Source of the DNA: Muribaculaceae bacterium
GTDB taxonomy: Bacteria > Bacteroidota > Bacteroidia > Bacteroidales > Muribaculaceae
Assembly: GCA_016290325.1 (NCBI GenBank)
Contig: JAEETL010000009.1
Coordinates: forward strand, 1-64,000
DNA length: 64,000 nucleotides
Reading direction: 5' to 3'
Part shown: positions 1 to 7,114 of the stretch, in pieces
Layout of the letters: the number at the start of each line of letters is the position of its first letter
Position numbering within the stretch: position 1 is the first letter of the stretch
Notes under the pieces: generated by a model
What the model saw: the letters and a program-made list of their open reading frames with translations, nothing else
The model's database searches: none
What the model was told of the DNA's origin: nothing
Translations under genes and position numbers: made by a program

Positions 1-2
1 GC

Positions 3-446
3 GCCGGGAAGCGGGAGAAGAGCGGAGCCGTCTTCGACAAACTCTTTGTCGCCTTCTGGTGGGGCAGTTACATGATGTTCTCGCCCCGACACCCGCATCC
101 CTGGACGGACACCTTCGACCTCGATTATTCCTATTACGCACCGACTCCAAACAGCAACTCGGGCGTGCTCTCGGTCACCTGGAACCGCATCAACAGCGGC
201 AAGACCTGTTCGCTGCGCATCAACAATGCCGCCTACGGCCAGGGCGTTGAGCGCGACACCTTCTATCCCGTCGACCAGAAGAAGAAATACACCTTCTCCT
301 TCCTTGCCGACAAGATTCCCAACGTCCGCTCCGTCTTCCACATCGATGGCAAACGCTACCTCTGCGAGAAACTGACCGCCACCTTCACCGAAGATGGCAT
401 GTCCCACCTCCTAAAAGGCCAGTTCTACAAAATCACAAGCAATTAA
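3..446 (+). CDS. Unrecognised protein, 5'-truncated by window edge
   Basis: The reading frame is open from the first bases of the window (starting A-G-K-R-E-K) to a TAA at 444-446, about 147 residues, so the gene starts outside the window. The internal Met codons near 72 are not the start. The visible part is rich in aromatic and basic residues (FWWGSYMMF, then a YYAPTP segment) and ends LLKGQFYKITSN. It shows no signal peptide or catalytic motif I can name. A good intrinsic terminator follows 32 bases after the stop. It lies inside the putative element with the integrase, so it may be an element cargo or structural gene; no function is assigned. Confidence 0.65.
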   Translation, partial: AGKREKSGAVFDKLFVAFWWGSYMMFSPRHPHPWTDTFDLDYSYYAPTPNSNSGVLSVTWNRINSGKTCSLRINNAAYGQGVERDTFYPVDQKKKYTFSFLADKIPNVRSVFHIDGKRYLCEKLTATFTEDGMSHLLKGQFYKITSN

Positions 447-477
447 GGCATTCATTTTTAAGCTGTTATTCATTCTT

Positions 478-511
478 TCTCCCCAAAGCGAAAGCCGAGG
501 GGAGATTTTTT
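478..511 (+). terminator. Intrinsic terminator after the truncated CDS
   Basis: A TCTCCCC (478-484) / GGGGAGA (499-505) stem closes a 14-base loop and is followed by TTTTTT. It sits 32 bases after the stop of the rightward CDS and is correctly oriented for it. Confidence 0.8.
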
Positions 512-560
512 GTCTCATCTCGTAATTTGTTTCACGGATTGTTTCACTAAGCGTTCCACT

Positions 561-736
561 ACCAGCACCAATGGCGGCACCTATAGGAGCATCGATGGCG
601 GCACCGATGCAGGAACCGATGGCGGCACCGCCCGAGGAACCAATGCAGGCACCACAAAAGGCATCGTAAAAGGCACCACCCAAGGCATCACAAAAGAAAC
701 CGCCAATGGCATCACAACTGACACCATTGGCGGTTC
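561..736. repeat. Degenerate 12-bp tandem repeat
   Basis: About fourteen imperfect 12-base units fill the gap between the truncated CDS terminator and the integrase stop, for example GGCGGCACCGAT, GCAGGAACCGAT, AAAGGCATCACA. The period is a multiple of three. Both strands therefore stay open through the tract and give four-residue periodic glycine (xxGT on the plus strand, GAAI-type on the minus strand). Neither strand offers an ATG start, so I annotate a repeat, not a gene. Together with the terminator it accounts for the 447-757 gap. Confidence 0.75.
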
Positions 737-757
737 CAAGAAAGTATACTTTTGAGG

Positions 758-1996
758 TTATCTCTTGCCGTAGATAACCCAATCTAGAACCTTGCGGTTC
801 GCCACGTCAACTTTGCGCTGATCAAACTCAATGTAGATATCGGTCACAGTGTTACTACTATGTCCCAACGCTTGGGCGATAGTCTCTTTGGGGATATCAA
901 GGCTGGCAGCTATTGTTGCCCATGTGTGACGTGCCCAGTATGTTGAAATCTTCGGGAAGAGTGGCTGATGAACTTTCTTGCCTCCACGTCCCACGCGCTT
1001 CACGGGGCCAATCTTCTTTAGCGAGTTGTTCATCCTATGAGTGTAGTTGCGGTGATCTTCATAACGATCGAGGATATTTAGCAACCAATCCTTGCCGCGA
1101 TAGCGATTGATGATTTCAAGTGCCTCAGGCTCAACCTTAACGGAGTACAAGCGCCCCGTTTTGGCACGATAATAGTTGACACGGCCATCCTCAATCTCTT
1201 TGAGCCTACACAAATCCACGATGTTGATACCCAGTAGCATGAATATCAAGATGAACATGTCTCTGTATTGCTCAGCATATTCTTCAGTAGGGAAGTTCAT
1301 CAAGGTACGCAGCTCATCCACCTTCAAGTTTCGCTTGGGCGTAGCCACTGGACGAATCTTGAATCGGCGAAAAGGGTAAAACGTGGTAACACCATCATCT
1401 ATCGCTTCATTGAAGACGGAACGGACGTTACGAAGATGAATATTTCGGGAGTTCTTTGACTTCGCTGTCTTTGCCATGAAGTTATCGAAGTCTGTGAGCC
1501 ACTCCTTTGTGATGTCCTCAAAACGGAGTCGATTCAAACGCTGCTCACCGATAAAGTCTCTCATGCGCCTATACGTGCACATGTAAAGCCCACGGGTACT
1601 AGGTTTCTTACTTTCAGCAAAAGCAAGGAAACGGGTTATGAACAAGTCTCTACTCTGCTTTCTCTGCTCCTTCTTCTCAACCTTGTCCGGATTGAGCCTT
1701 CGCTCAATTTCGTCCCTTATTTCATTAGCAGTCATTCCCTGCACACGCCCGTCCTCAGTGAGGAACAGGATTATGCGGTTGACATGATGCTGAACCCTTG
1801 AAATATAGAGATTCAGCCTCTGCTCATCTGGATGGTTGATAACTCGCGAATGATCAGCATCCCACTGTTCGGGGAGCAGTTTCGCATCAAGAGATACATA
1901 CGATCTAGTATTGCAGTTGGTAATTACAACTTTCAATACCGAGGAAGAACCTGGCTTTGTTCTTCGCGTGTCGAGAAAAAATTTTGTCGTTGCCAT
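758..1996 (-). CDS. Tyrosine recombinase / phage-type integrase
   Basis: A 412-residue site-specific recombinase of the Bacteroidetes type: an N-terminal arm-binding region, a SAM-like core-binding domain (about residues 110-210) and a C-terminal catalytic domain. The C-terminal motifs are AKTGR (the beta-hairpin Lys), YWARHTWAT (conserved Arg box II), LGHSS and the nucleophile Tyr in DIYIEFD. Two positions differ from the textbook set. The first catalytic Arg of the usual GLR motif reads GIN, and the His of HxxR is Tyr. I recall the same GIN...DL pattern in a widespread Bacteroidetes integrase family, so this may be a family trait and not a defect. It presumably excises or integrates the element abutting tRNA-Gly. 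The ATG at 1996 is the first in frame. Confidence 0.9.
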   Translation of the reverse strand: MATTKFFLDTRRTKPGSSSVLKVVITNCNTRSYVSLDAKLLPEQWDADHSRVINHPDEQRLNLYISRVQHHVNRIILFLTEDGRVQGMTANEIRDEIERRLNPDKVEKKEQRKQSRDLFITRFLAFAESKKPSTRGLYMCTYRRMRDFIGEQRLNRLRFEDITKEWLTDFDNFMAKTAKSKNSRNIHLRNVRSVFNEAIDDGVTTFYPFRRFKIRPVATPKRNLKVDELRTLMNFPTEEYAEQYRDMFILIFMLLGINIVDLCRLKEIEDGRVNYYRAKTGRLYSVKVEPEALEIINRYRGKDWLLNILDRYEDHRNYTHRMNNSLKKIGPVKRVGRGGKKVHQPLFPKISTYWARHTWATIAASLDIPKETIAQALGHSSNTVTDIYIEFDQRKVDVANRKVLDWVIYGKR

Positions 1997-2052
1997 AATA
2001 AAAACTGGCGGCTACTCTCTCCACATCCATCTGTCCGTTTCATCTTGCCTGG

Positions 2053-2084
2053 ATCTGTGTACGTACACAGGTATGTACACAGAT
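2053..2084. promoter_or_regulatory. Palindromic repeat cluster upstream of the integrase
   Basis: A perfect 16-bp palindrome CTGTGTACGTACACAG (2055-2070) is followed by a third half-site TGTACACAG (2074-2082). As a result ATCTGTGTAC (2053-2062) and GTACACAGAT (2075-2084) form a second perfect inverted repeat. It lies 57-88 bases before the integrase ATG. It could be an operator for a dimeric regulator or an arm-type recombinase site; the sequence does not say which. Confidence 0.5.
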
Positions 2085-2159
2085 TTTTAACAGCAAATCA
2101 AGATTTTTGACGATTTTTGTGCAAATTTTGCCTTTTTTTTTATGGCATTTGCCTTGAAA

Positions 2160-2216
2160 ATAGGGCTGAAAATCTAAAGATTTATGCAATTAACCTCTTG
2201 ATTTTCAGCTCCCTAT
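2160..2216 (-). terminator. Hairpin downstream of tRNA-Gly
   Basis: ATAGGGCTGAAAATC (2160-2174) and GATTTTCAGCTCCCTAT (2200-2216) are complementary apart from a two-base bulge. Read on the minus strand, the stem comes just after the tRNA-Gly 3' end and is followed by TTTC, so it looks like the tRNA's terminator. If the att core lies in the tRNA, this hairpin belongs to the element and replaces the native terminator. Confidence 0.5.
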
Positions 2217-2223
2217 GCTTTCG

Positions 2224-2296
2224 AGCGGTAGACGGGACTCGAACCCGCGGCCCTCAGCTTGGGAAGCTGATGCTCTACCAACTGAGCTACTACCGC
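2224..2296 (-). tRNA. tRNA-Gly (anticodon CCC)
   Basis: On the minus strand the sequence folds as a complete cloverleaf: acceptor GCGGTAG/CTACCGC, D stem GCTC/GAGC, anticodon stem TCAGC/GCTGA with loop TTCCCAA (anticodon CCC, reading GGG), and T arm GCGGG-TTCGAGT-CCCGT. The discriminator is U, as usual for tRNA-Gly, and no CCA is encoded. It lies 51 bases downstream of a leftward lipoprotein gene. Its 3' end faces the integrase and is the likely attachment site of the element. Confidence 0.95.
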
Positions 2297-2347
2297 ATCG
2301 TTGTGTTATGTCGTGACGCCGGGTGGCGGCTGCAAAAGCTCTCGTTT

Positions 2348-2677
2348 TTACGAGATGGTGCCATTGATGACCTCGGTGACGCTGTCGCCGTCAGCGGTCT
2401 CATAGTAACGCACCGTGAGGGTGTCATTGATTGACCATGCTGCTCTGTGCTCACTGTCAAGGTCAGGATAGTTGAACTCGATCGTGTCGTCACCCACCTT
2501 GAGGTAAACGCTGTTCATGGCACCGTCAATGGCCACACCAGTCACCTCTTGCAAGGTGTCGGTGGGTTGCTCGATTTCGGCCGGTTCCAGTTGCTCGTTT
2601 TCGCTAGTCTGGTTCTCCCTGACACATGCTGTCAAAGAAATAACGAGCAGTCCTGCTGCAAATACTAATTTTTTCAT
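2348..2677 (-). CDS. Small predicted lipoprotein
   Basis: A 109-residue protein. The first residues MKKLVFAAGLLVISLTAC form a lipoprotein signal with the lipobox Cys at residue 18, predicting anchoring in the cell envelope. The mature part starts with a Glu/Thr-rich linker (QTSENEQLEPAE), then a compact domain with DGAMNSVYLKVGDDTIEF and DTLTVRYYET strands, probably a small beta fold. I chose the ATG at 2677 because it begins the signal peptide and lies 26 bases from a strong promoter; longer in-frame extensions cross that promoter. Similar short 'YLKVGDDTIEFNYPD' proteins occur in gut Bacteroidales, from memory; function unknown. Confidence 0.8.
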   Translation of the reverse strand: MKKLVFAAGLLVISLTACVRENQTSENEQLEPAEIEQPTDTLQEVTGVAIDGAMNSVYLKVGDDTIEFNYPDLDSEHRAAWSINDTLTVRYYETADGDSVTEVINGTIS

Positions 2678-2703
2678 AGCGCTTGAAGTCTGTTTTACGG
2701 CAG

Positions 2704-2734
2704 CAAAATTAATGTTTTTTATTAATCCTGCAAA
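2704..2734 (-). promoter_or_regulatory. Promoter of the small lipoprotein gene
   Basis: The minus strand shows TTTG (2734-2731), a 19-base spacer and TAATTTTG (2711-2704), a full match to the Bacteroidetes primary-sigma consensus TTTG-N19..21-TAnnTTTG. Confidence 0.75.
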
Positions 2735-2813
2735 ATAATCAGCTTTTTTTTGATAGAGCAAGCCGCGCCTTAAGCTAAGGAGCGGCCTGTGATGAGAAAC
2801 GGTGGTATCTTGT

Positions 2814-3377
2814 TTAGAATTTATAGTTGTCGTTATCGAGACCGTCCATCTCCTCAAAATCAGAAATCTCGTCCTCGTCATATTCCTCGTCGCCATAGAA
2901 CTCGCTCTTGTCGATGGCCTCGATGTTGCTGGCATCGGGGATCTTAGGAATAGTGATGAACTCGCTAATGTCCACGTTCTCGGCGGGCGGGTTGCCTATC
3001 TTACTCTCGCACAGGGGGTCATGGATAGTTTTGCCGGGAATGACCTCTTTGAGCTTGACCTTAAAGAAGCGCTCGGTCATGTAGTCAAAGACGAACTTCA
3101 TGCGCTGGCCTTCCTCGTCGAGCAACTCGTCGAGCTGTGTGTCGTCCATAATCCAGATGTCCTCGTCGGTGTCTGATCCCATATCCATGCAAGTGACCTC
3201 TTTTTCCTTGTTCCACTCGTCGTCACAGATGTAGAATGAATCCATCTGCTCCTTGCTGTATCCTGCCGAGTCGAGAATGACGTTGCGCAAGTCCATAAAG
3301 GTGGCAGTGGAGTCGATAGAGATTTGTAGCTTGAAGTTATCGACCTCGTCTGAGATGATGACAAATTTATAAATCAT
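2814..3377 (-). CDS. Plasmid pRiA4b ORF-3-like protein
   Basis: A 187-residue soluble acidic protein with the pattern of the pRiA4b ORF-3 family. It has an N-terminal ubiquitin-like half (MIYKFVIISDEVDNFKLQISID, then TATFMDLRNVILDSAGY), the SFYICDDEW motif, and the central EGQRMKFVFDYMTERFFKVKL stretch. The last 60 residues are very rich in Asp/Glu and look disordered. No enzymatic motif is visible and the biochemical role of the family is not established. It has no operon partner closer than 130 bases. Start at the first ATG. Confidence 0.8.
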   Translation of the reverse strand: MIYKFVIISDEVDNFKLQISIDSTATFMDLRNVILDSAGYSKEQMDSFYICDDEWNKEKEVTCMDMGSDTDEDIWIMDDTQLDELLDEEGQRMKFVFDYMTERFFKVKLKEVIPGKTIHDPLCESKIGNPPAENVDISEFITIPKIPDASNIEAIDKSEFYGDEEYDEDEISDFEEMDGLDNDNYKF

Positions 3378-3549
3378 ATTGTAATAAGGTTAATCGGTTT
3401 GATGTTGCGAAATTACTAATACATTTTTATCAAACAAGTATTTTTGCGCTTTTTTTTGGTTTATGGGGCAAAAATCGTGCTATCAAGCACTATTGGCTTG
3501 CGCTTTTCAGCGTATCAACGCTTTATAAGCATGGTTTCTCGGGGGTACC

Positions 3550-4143
3550 TTATAAGATGCTGGTGCCGTCGATGGCAGCGAATTGGTCACGCAGGGCGGG
3601 GACTTTATCGGCATCGGCTTCGATGGTCATCGAGCACACGTTGTCAAAGGCCTGTTCAACAACCTTCAAGTCGTTTTTTTTCACAATCTTCATCACGTCG
3701 TTCATGCTCAGGTAGGGGAACGTGAACGACAGTCGTGCCTGCTCGTGGCACTCCAGGATTTCGCCCGCCTCGATGGCGAGTCTGGCCGCTTCACGATAGG
3801 CGACGATGAGTCCCGATGTGCCCAGCTTGATTCCGCCAAAGTAGCGGATGACCACGATGACGATATTGGTCAGCTCAAAAGAATTGATTTGCCCCAAGAT
3901 GGGCTTGCCCGCCGTTCCGCTGGGCTCACCGTTATCGCTGCTTAGATACTCGTTGCGTTCTGTCCCTATCATGTAGGCCCAGCAGCAGTGGCGCGCGTCA
4001 TGGTACTCGTTGGCGTAGCGCTTGATGACCGCGCGAGCCTCCTCGGCGCTCGACACGGGTTCGGCAAACGCTAAGAAACGGCTCATCTTCTCGCGGTAAA
4101 TACCCAGCGAGACGCCTTTCACGGTTTTGAAAAAGTCACTCAT
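3550..4143 (-). CDS. YigZ/IMPACT family protein
   Basis: A 197-residue protein of the UPF0029/IMPACT family. The N-terminal domain contains SRFLAFAEPVSSAEEA, HDARHCCWAYMIG, SSDNGEPSGTAGKPI and VVIRYFGGIKLGTSGL, the family's signature blocks. A C-terminal ferredoxin-like DUF1949 domain follows (about residues 125-197). Members are thought to bind RNA or ribosomes and, in eukaryotes, to modulate Gcn2; the bacterial role is unsettled. The ATG at 4143 was preferred over upstream extension because it starts the conserved SDFFKTVKG segment and follows a good promoter by 17 bases. Confidence 0.9.
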   Translation of the reverse strand: MSDFFKTVKGVSLGIYREKMSRFLAFAEPVSSAEEARAVIKRYANEYHDARHCCWAYMIGTERNEYLSSDNGEPSGTAGKPILGQINSFELTNIVIVVIRYFGGIKLGTSGLIVAYREAARLAIEAGEILECHEQARLSFTFPYLSMNDVMKIVKKNDLKVVEQAFDNVCSMTIEADADKVPALRDQFAAIDGTSIL

Positions 4144-4160
4144 AATTATTATATGTGTGA

Positions 4161-4191
4161 CAAAAGTAGCAATAATTTGCCACATGACAAA
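4161..4191 (-). promoter_or_regulatory. Promoter of the yigZ-like gene
   Basis: The minus strand reads TTTG (4191-4188), a 19-base spacer, TACTTTTG (4168-4161), matching TTTG-N19-TAnnTTTG. The -7 box ends 17 bases before the ATG. Confidence 0.75.
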
Positions 4192-4264
4192 GAAAGGATG
4201 GAAACTAAAGCATCCCACGCAAAGAAGCAAGGCGCTAAACATTTATTTTTTCACATGTAATTAC

Positions 4265-4350
4265 CGTGAATTATCCATTAATTATATGATCTATTCACGA
4301 CAATTCACGTGAAAAATTAATGCACGAATTAGTTCAATTAGTGTAATTCG
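4265..4350 (-). terminator. AT-rich inverted repeats after feoB
   Basis: On the minus strand downstream of feoB, CGAATTA (4350-4344) pairs with TAATTCG (4331-4325), then a T-rich stretch (ATTAATTTTTC) follows, a weak terminator. Further on, CGTGAATT (4265-4272) faces two inverse copies, ATTCACG (4293-4299) and AATTCACG (4302-4309). The 230-base gap up to yigZ contains nothing else I can identify. Confidence 0.4.
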
Positions 4351-4373
4351 TAGTTTTAAAGAAGAACGCGCGA

Positions 4374-6749
4374 TTATAGCGTCGCTAGCTGGTAGAAGAT
4401 GAATGATACCAGCCAGGCTACGCCCGTGGTGTAGAATATCTCAAACACCATCCACTTGGTGCCCGCCTCACGCTTGATAGCGGCTAGCGCTGCGATACAG
4501 GGGAAGTAAAGCAGGATGAAGAGCATGAACGAGTAGGCTACCACTGGATTAAACACATGACTGCCGTCGGGTTTGGTGGCTGTCTGTAGCTTCTCCTTCA
4601 GCGGCGCGGATTCCTCGTCGGCGTCGGCCTCGCCGGTATAAAGCACGCCCATTGTCGAGACGACAATCTCCTTGGCGGCAGCACCAGTGAGCACGCTGAC
4701 GCCCATCTGCCAGTTAAAGCCTAATGGCGCAACGACAGGCTCGATGGCTTTACCCATCTGTCCCATGAACGAGTTCTCGATTTGCTCCTGAGGGGTCTGG
4801 CCCTCATGACGGGGGAAATAGCCCAATGCCCACACGATAATGGATGCCGCGAGAATGATGGTCGCCATCTTCTGCAAGTACTGCTTGCCCTTGCTCCACA
4901 TGTGGATGGTGGCATTGCGGGCCGTAGGCTTGCGGTAAGGTGGCAATTCCATCACAAATTGGGACTTGTCGTGCTTCAATAGCGTCTTACTCAAGATAAT
5001 CGCTGTGATGCCAGCCACAACGATGCCGACCAGATAGATGCTCATGAGAATGAGACCCTGATGAGCGGTGAAAAACGCTGCTACGAGGAGCAGGTAGGCC
5101 GGCAGACGTGCCGAACAAGACATGAACGGGATGGTCAGGATGGTAACTAAACGGTCGCGACGGTTCTCGAGCGTGCGTGTCGCCATGATGGCGGGCACAC
5201 CGCAGCCGAAGCCGATCAGATAGGGGATAAACGACTTGCCGTGTAGCCCCACGCGATGCATGACGCGGTCCACGATAAAAGCGGCGCGCGCCATATAACC
5301 GCTGTCCTCAAGCAGCGAGATGAAGAAGAACAGGATCAGAATTTGTGGCAGGAACACAAGTACACCGCCCACACCACCGATGATGCCGTCGACAATCAGG
5401 TCGCGCAGGATACCCTCTGGCATCGTGCTTCCGATCCATTCGCCTAGCCATCCGATGCCGTTTTCGATCCATTCCTGGGGGTAAGCTCCCAGGGTGAAGG
5501 TCGCCTCAAACATGAGCCACATCAGCACCAGCAGGATGGGCAACGCCAGCCAGCGGTTGGTCAGCAGTCGGTCGAGCGAGTAGCCCGGCTTGGTCTCGCC
5601 GGTAGCCCTGTCGGGGTTGGGCGTGAGCACCTCGGCGAGCGCTCCACGCACAAAGCCGTATTTCAAGTCCGTGATGATGCTCACGATGTCATCGTTGTAG
5701 TTGCGCTCAATCTGCTGGCGCAATGTGGCGGCTGCATCTTTCACCTCCTGGGCGTTTTCTTGACGTTCCAGCAGTTTCAACGCGTGCTGGTCATTCTCGA
5801 TAATCTTGAGCACAGTGTAACGGTCCAGGTCGGGACACATTTCACCCAGCTCTTTCAGGCCGTCCTCGATGAGAGGACCGTAGTTCACGTTGTGGTGATG
5901 GGTTTCCTGTTCGCTCTCGTCGATGGCGTCCATGGCGGCTTGCAGCACCTCGGTCACGCCGTGACCGTTGTAGGCGGTCAAGGGTACCATGCGGGCACCC
6001 AACAGCCGCTCCAGCATCTCGATATCGAGCTTGTCACCGCTTTTCTCCAGCTCATCCCACATGTTCAGGGCGATGACCATGGGAATGTTCATGTCCATCA
6101 CCTGGGTGGTGAGATAAAGGTTGCGCTCCAGGTTGCCTGCATCCACAATGTTGATGATGGCGTCAGGGTGGTGGTCACGGATGTAGGTGCGCACATACAT
6201 CTCCTCGGGGGAGTACTCGGTGAGCGAGTAAGTGCCTGGCAGGTCCACGATCTGCACACGGCGTCCTCCCACATTAAACCAGCCCTCCTTGCTGTCAACG
6301 GTCACACCTCCGTAGTTGCCCACCTTCTCCTTGGCACCAGTCACACAGTTGAACAACGAGGTCTTGCCGCAATTAGGGTTGCCCACGAGCACCACACGCA
6401 GAACGTTGTCGGCCAACGGGTCAACTCCGGCTACGGCCGTCTCAACTGTGCCGTTATAGGCATCCTCCATGTCACAGAAGGCAGCATCCTTGTCGGTGAC
6501 CTCAACTTGTGCGGCCTCGCTGTGTCTCAAGGAGATGTGCGACCCCATAATCATGTATTCGACTGGGTCTTGCAGCGGGGCATTTTTAAGGACAGTGACT
6601 TTTGCGCCACGCACGAAGCCCATTTCGAGCAAGCGCTGGCGGAAGGCTCCGTCGCCCATCACGCGCACCACTTGCACAGTCCTGCCCACCGGCTCGTTAT
6701 CCAGGAGGCGCGTGGCATTATTTTTATTTATATCTTGTTTCTTTGCCAT
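4374..6749 (-). CDS. feoB: Ferrous iron transporter, FeoA-FeoB fusion
   Basis: A 791-residue inner-membrane Fe(II) transporter. Residues about 15-85 form a FeoA-like SH3 domain (RQRLLEMGFVRGAKVTV). The G domain follows with G1 GNPNCGKT at 123-130, the switch segment GNYGGVTVD, DLPGTYSL and ALNMWDE. The rest is the polytopic permease with the two Gate motifs (GCGVPAIMATRT region and GAAAKEIVVSTMGVLY). Fusion of FeoA to the FeoB N-terminus is typical of Bacteroidetes, while enterobacteria encode FeoA separately. The length fits a fused protein. It is monocistronic, with its own promoter and a weak terminator. No clear Fur box was seen. Confidence 0.97.
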   Translation of the reverse strand: MAKKQDINKNNATRLLDNEPVGRTVQVVRVMGDGAFRQRLLEMGFVRGAKVTVLKNAPLQDPVEYMIMGSHISLRHSEAAQVEVTDKDAAFCDMEDAYNGTVETAVAGVDPLADNVLRVVLVGNPNCGKTSLFNCVTGAKEKVGNYGGVTVDSKEGWFNVGGRRVQIVDLPGTYSLTEYSPEEMYVRTYIRDHHPDAIINIVDAGNLERNLYLTTQVMDMNIPMVIALNMWDELEKSGDKLDIEMLERLLGARMVPLTAYNGHGVTEVLQAAMDAIDESEQETHHHNVNYGPLIEDGLKELGEMCPDLDRYTVLKIIENDQHALKLLERQENAQEVKDAAATLRQQIERNYNDDIVSIITDLKYGFVRGALAEVLTPNPDRATGETKPGYSLDRLLTNRWLALPILLVLMWLMFEATFTLGAYPQEWIENGIGWLGEWIGSTMPEGILRDLIVDGIIGGVGGVLVFLPQILILFFFISLLEDSGYMARAAFIVDRVMHRVGLHGKSFIPYLIGFGCGVPAIMATRTLENRRDRLVTILTIPFMSCSARLPAYLLLVAAFFTAHQGLILMSIYLVGIVVAGITAIILSKTLLKHDKSQFVMELPPYRKPTARNATIHMWSKGKQYLQKMATIILAASIIVWALGYFPRHEGQTPQEQIENSFMGQMGKAIEPVVAPLGFNWQMGVSVLTGAAAKEIVVSTMGVLYTGEADADEESAPLKEKLQTATKPDGSHVFNPVVAYSFMLFILLYFPCIAALAAIKREAGTKWMVFEIFYTTGVAWLVSFIFYQLATL

Positions 6750-6778
6750 GTTATGTGCATCTATAATATTCCAATCTG

Positions 6779-6809
6779 CAAAATTACTGTCATCAGAATA
6801 CTAATACAA
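6779..6809 (-). promoter_or_regulatory. Promoter of feoB
   Basis: The minus strand carries TTG (6809-6807), a 20-base spacer and TAATTTTG (6786-6779), 29 bases before the feoB ATG; a full -7 match and an acceptable -33. Confidence 0.7.
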
Positions 6810-7016
6810 TCCCATCTTTTAAGTGTTTTATGTCTTTTTTCTCCCCATTTTTGGGGAGATTAGAGGGTAAAACAGCGGTTTAATGTTAATGAGTGTTAAA
6901 TATTGGAATGCGATTAAACTTTTCTATCTATTGTTAGTCAATATATCGAATTCAATGAAGAATAAACGCTTCAAACGAAATAAACTGACTTTTTCTTAAT
7001 AATAAAACACTTCAAC

Positions 7017-7102
7017 CTTGTGTCAAACTGCTGACGAAGCATCACAAGACACAGAACATATAGGTCCCGATTGACAAAACGTCTCGGGACTTTTGTTTTT
7101 TT
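7017..7102 (+). ncRNA. Candidate small RNA or orphan leader with terminator
   Basis: The 365-base gap between feoB and trmN6 has no ORF of note but contains two consecutive plus-strand hairpins. The first is CTTGTG (7017-7022) / CACAAG (7043-7048). The second is a strong intrinsic terminator. Both flanking genes run leftward, so the terminator serves no visible coding gene. A short transcript starting somewhere in 6880-7010 would explain it, but I found no convincing promoter. Confidence 0.3.
7064..7102 (+). terminator. Orphan intrinsic terminator
   Basis: GTCCCGA (7064-7070) pairs with TCGGGAC (7084-7090), followed by TTTTGTTTTTTT. It is oriented rightward although no rightward gene precedes it. 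Confidence 0.8.
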
Positions 7103-7114
7103 GCGTCAATCAGG

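Larger units (their letters stand above)
1..2224. mobile_element. Right end of a putative integrated element at tRNA-Gly
   Basis: A tyrosine recombinase gene begins about 230 bases from the 3' end of a tRNA-Gly gene and is transcribed away from it. This is the usual arrangement of genomic islands and integrative elements inserted in a tRNA 3' end. The rest of the visible element is an unrecognised CDS cut by the window edge and a 12-bp periodic repeat. The presumed core site would be the tRNA 3' portion (about 2224-2250). Its partner copy would lie left of the window, so the element's extent and type are not visible. Integration at the tRNA is inferred, not shown. Confidence 0.5.

Noticed and set aside
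561-736. Possible CRISPR array
   Set aside because: Units are 12 bp with no spacers and are degenerate; there are no cas genes in the window.
510-755. Plus-strand 81-residue Gly/Thr repeat frame
   Set aside because: It starts at a TTG in the T tract of a terminator and consists almost entirely of the repeat.
411-782. Minus-strand 123-residue frame with glycine-zipper-like repeat
   Set aside because: It has only a TTG start inside the integrase 3' end, runs through the plus-strand terminator and overlaps the end of the truncated CDS; better explained by the in-frame 12-bp repeat.
5760-6863. Long plus-strand frame antisense to feoB
   Set aside because: Histidine- and valine-rich composition typical of the antisense frame of a conserved gene; feoB motifs on the other strand are unambiguous.
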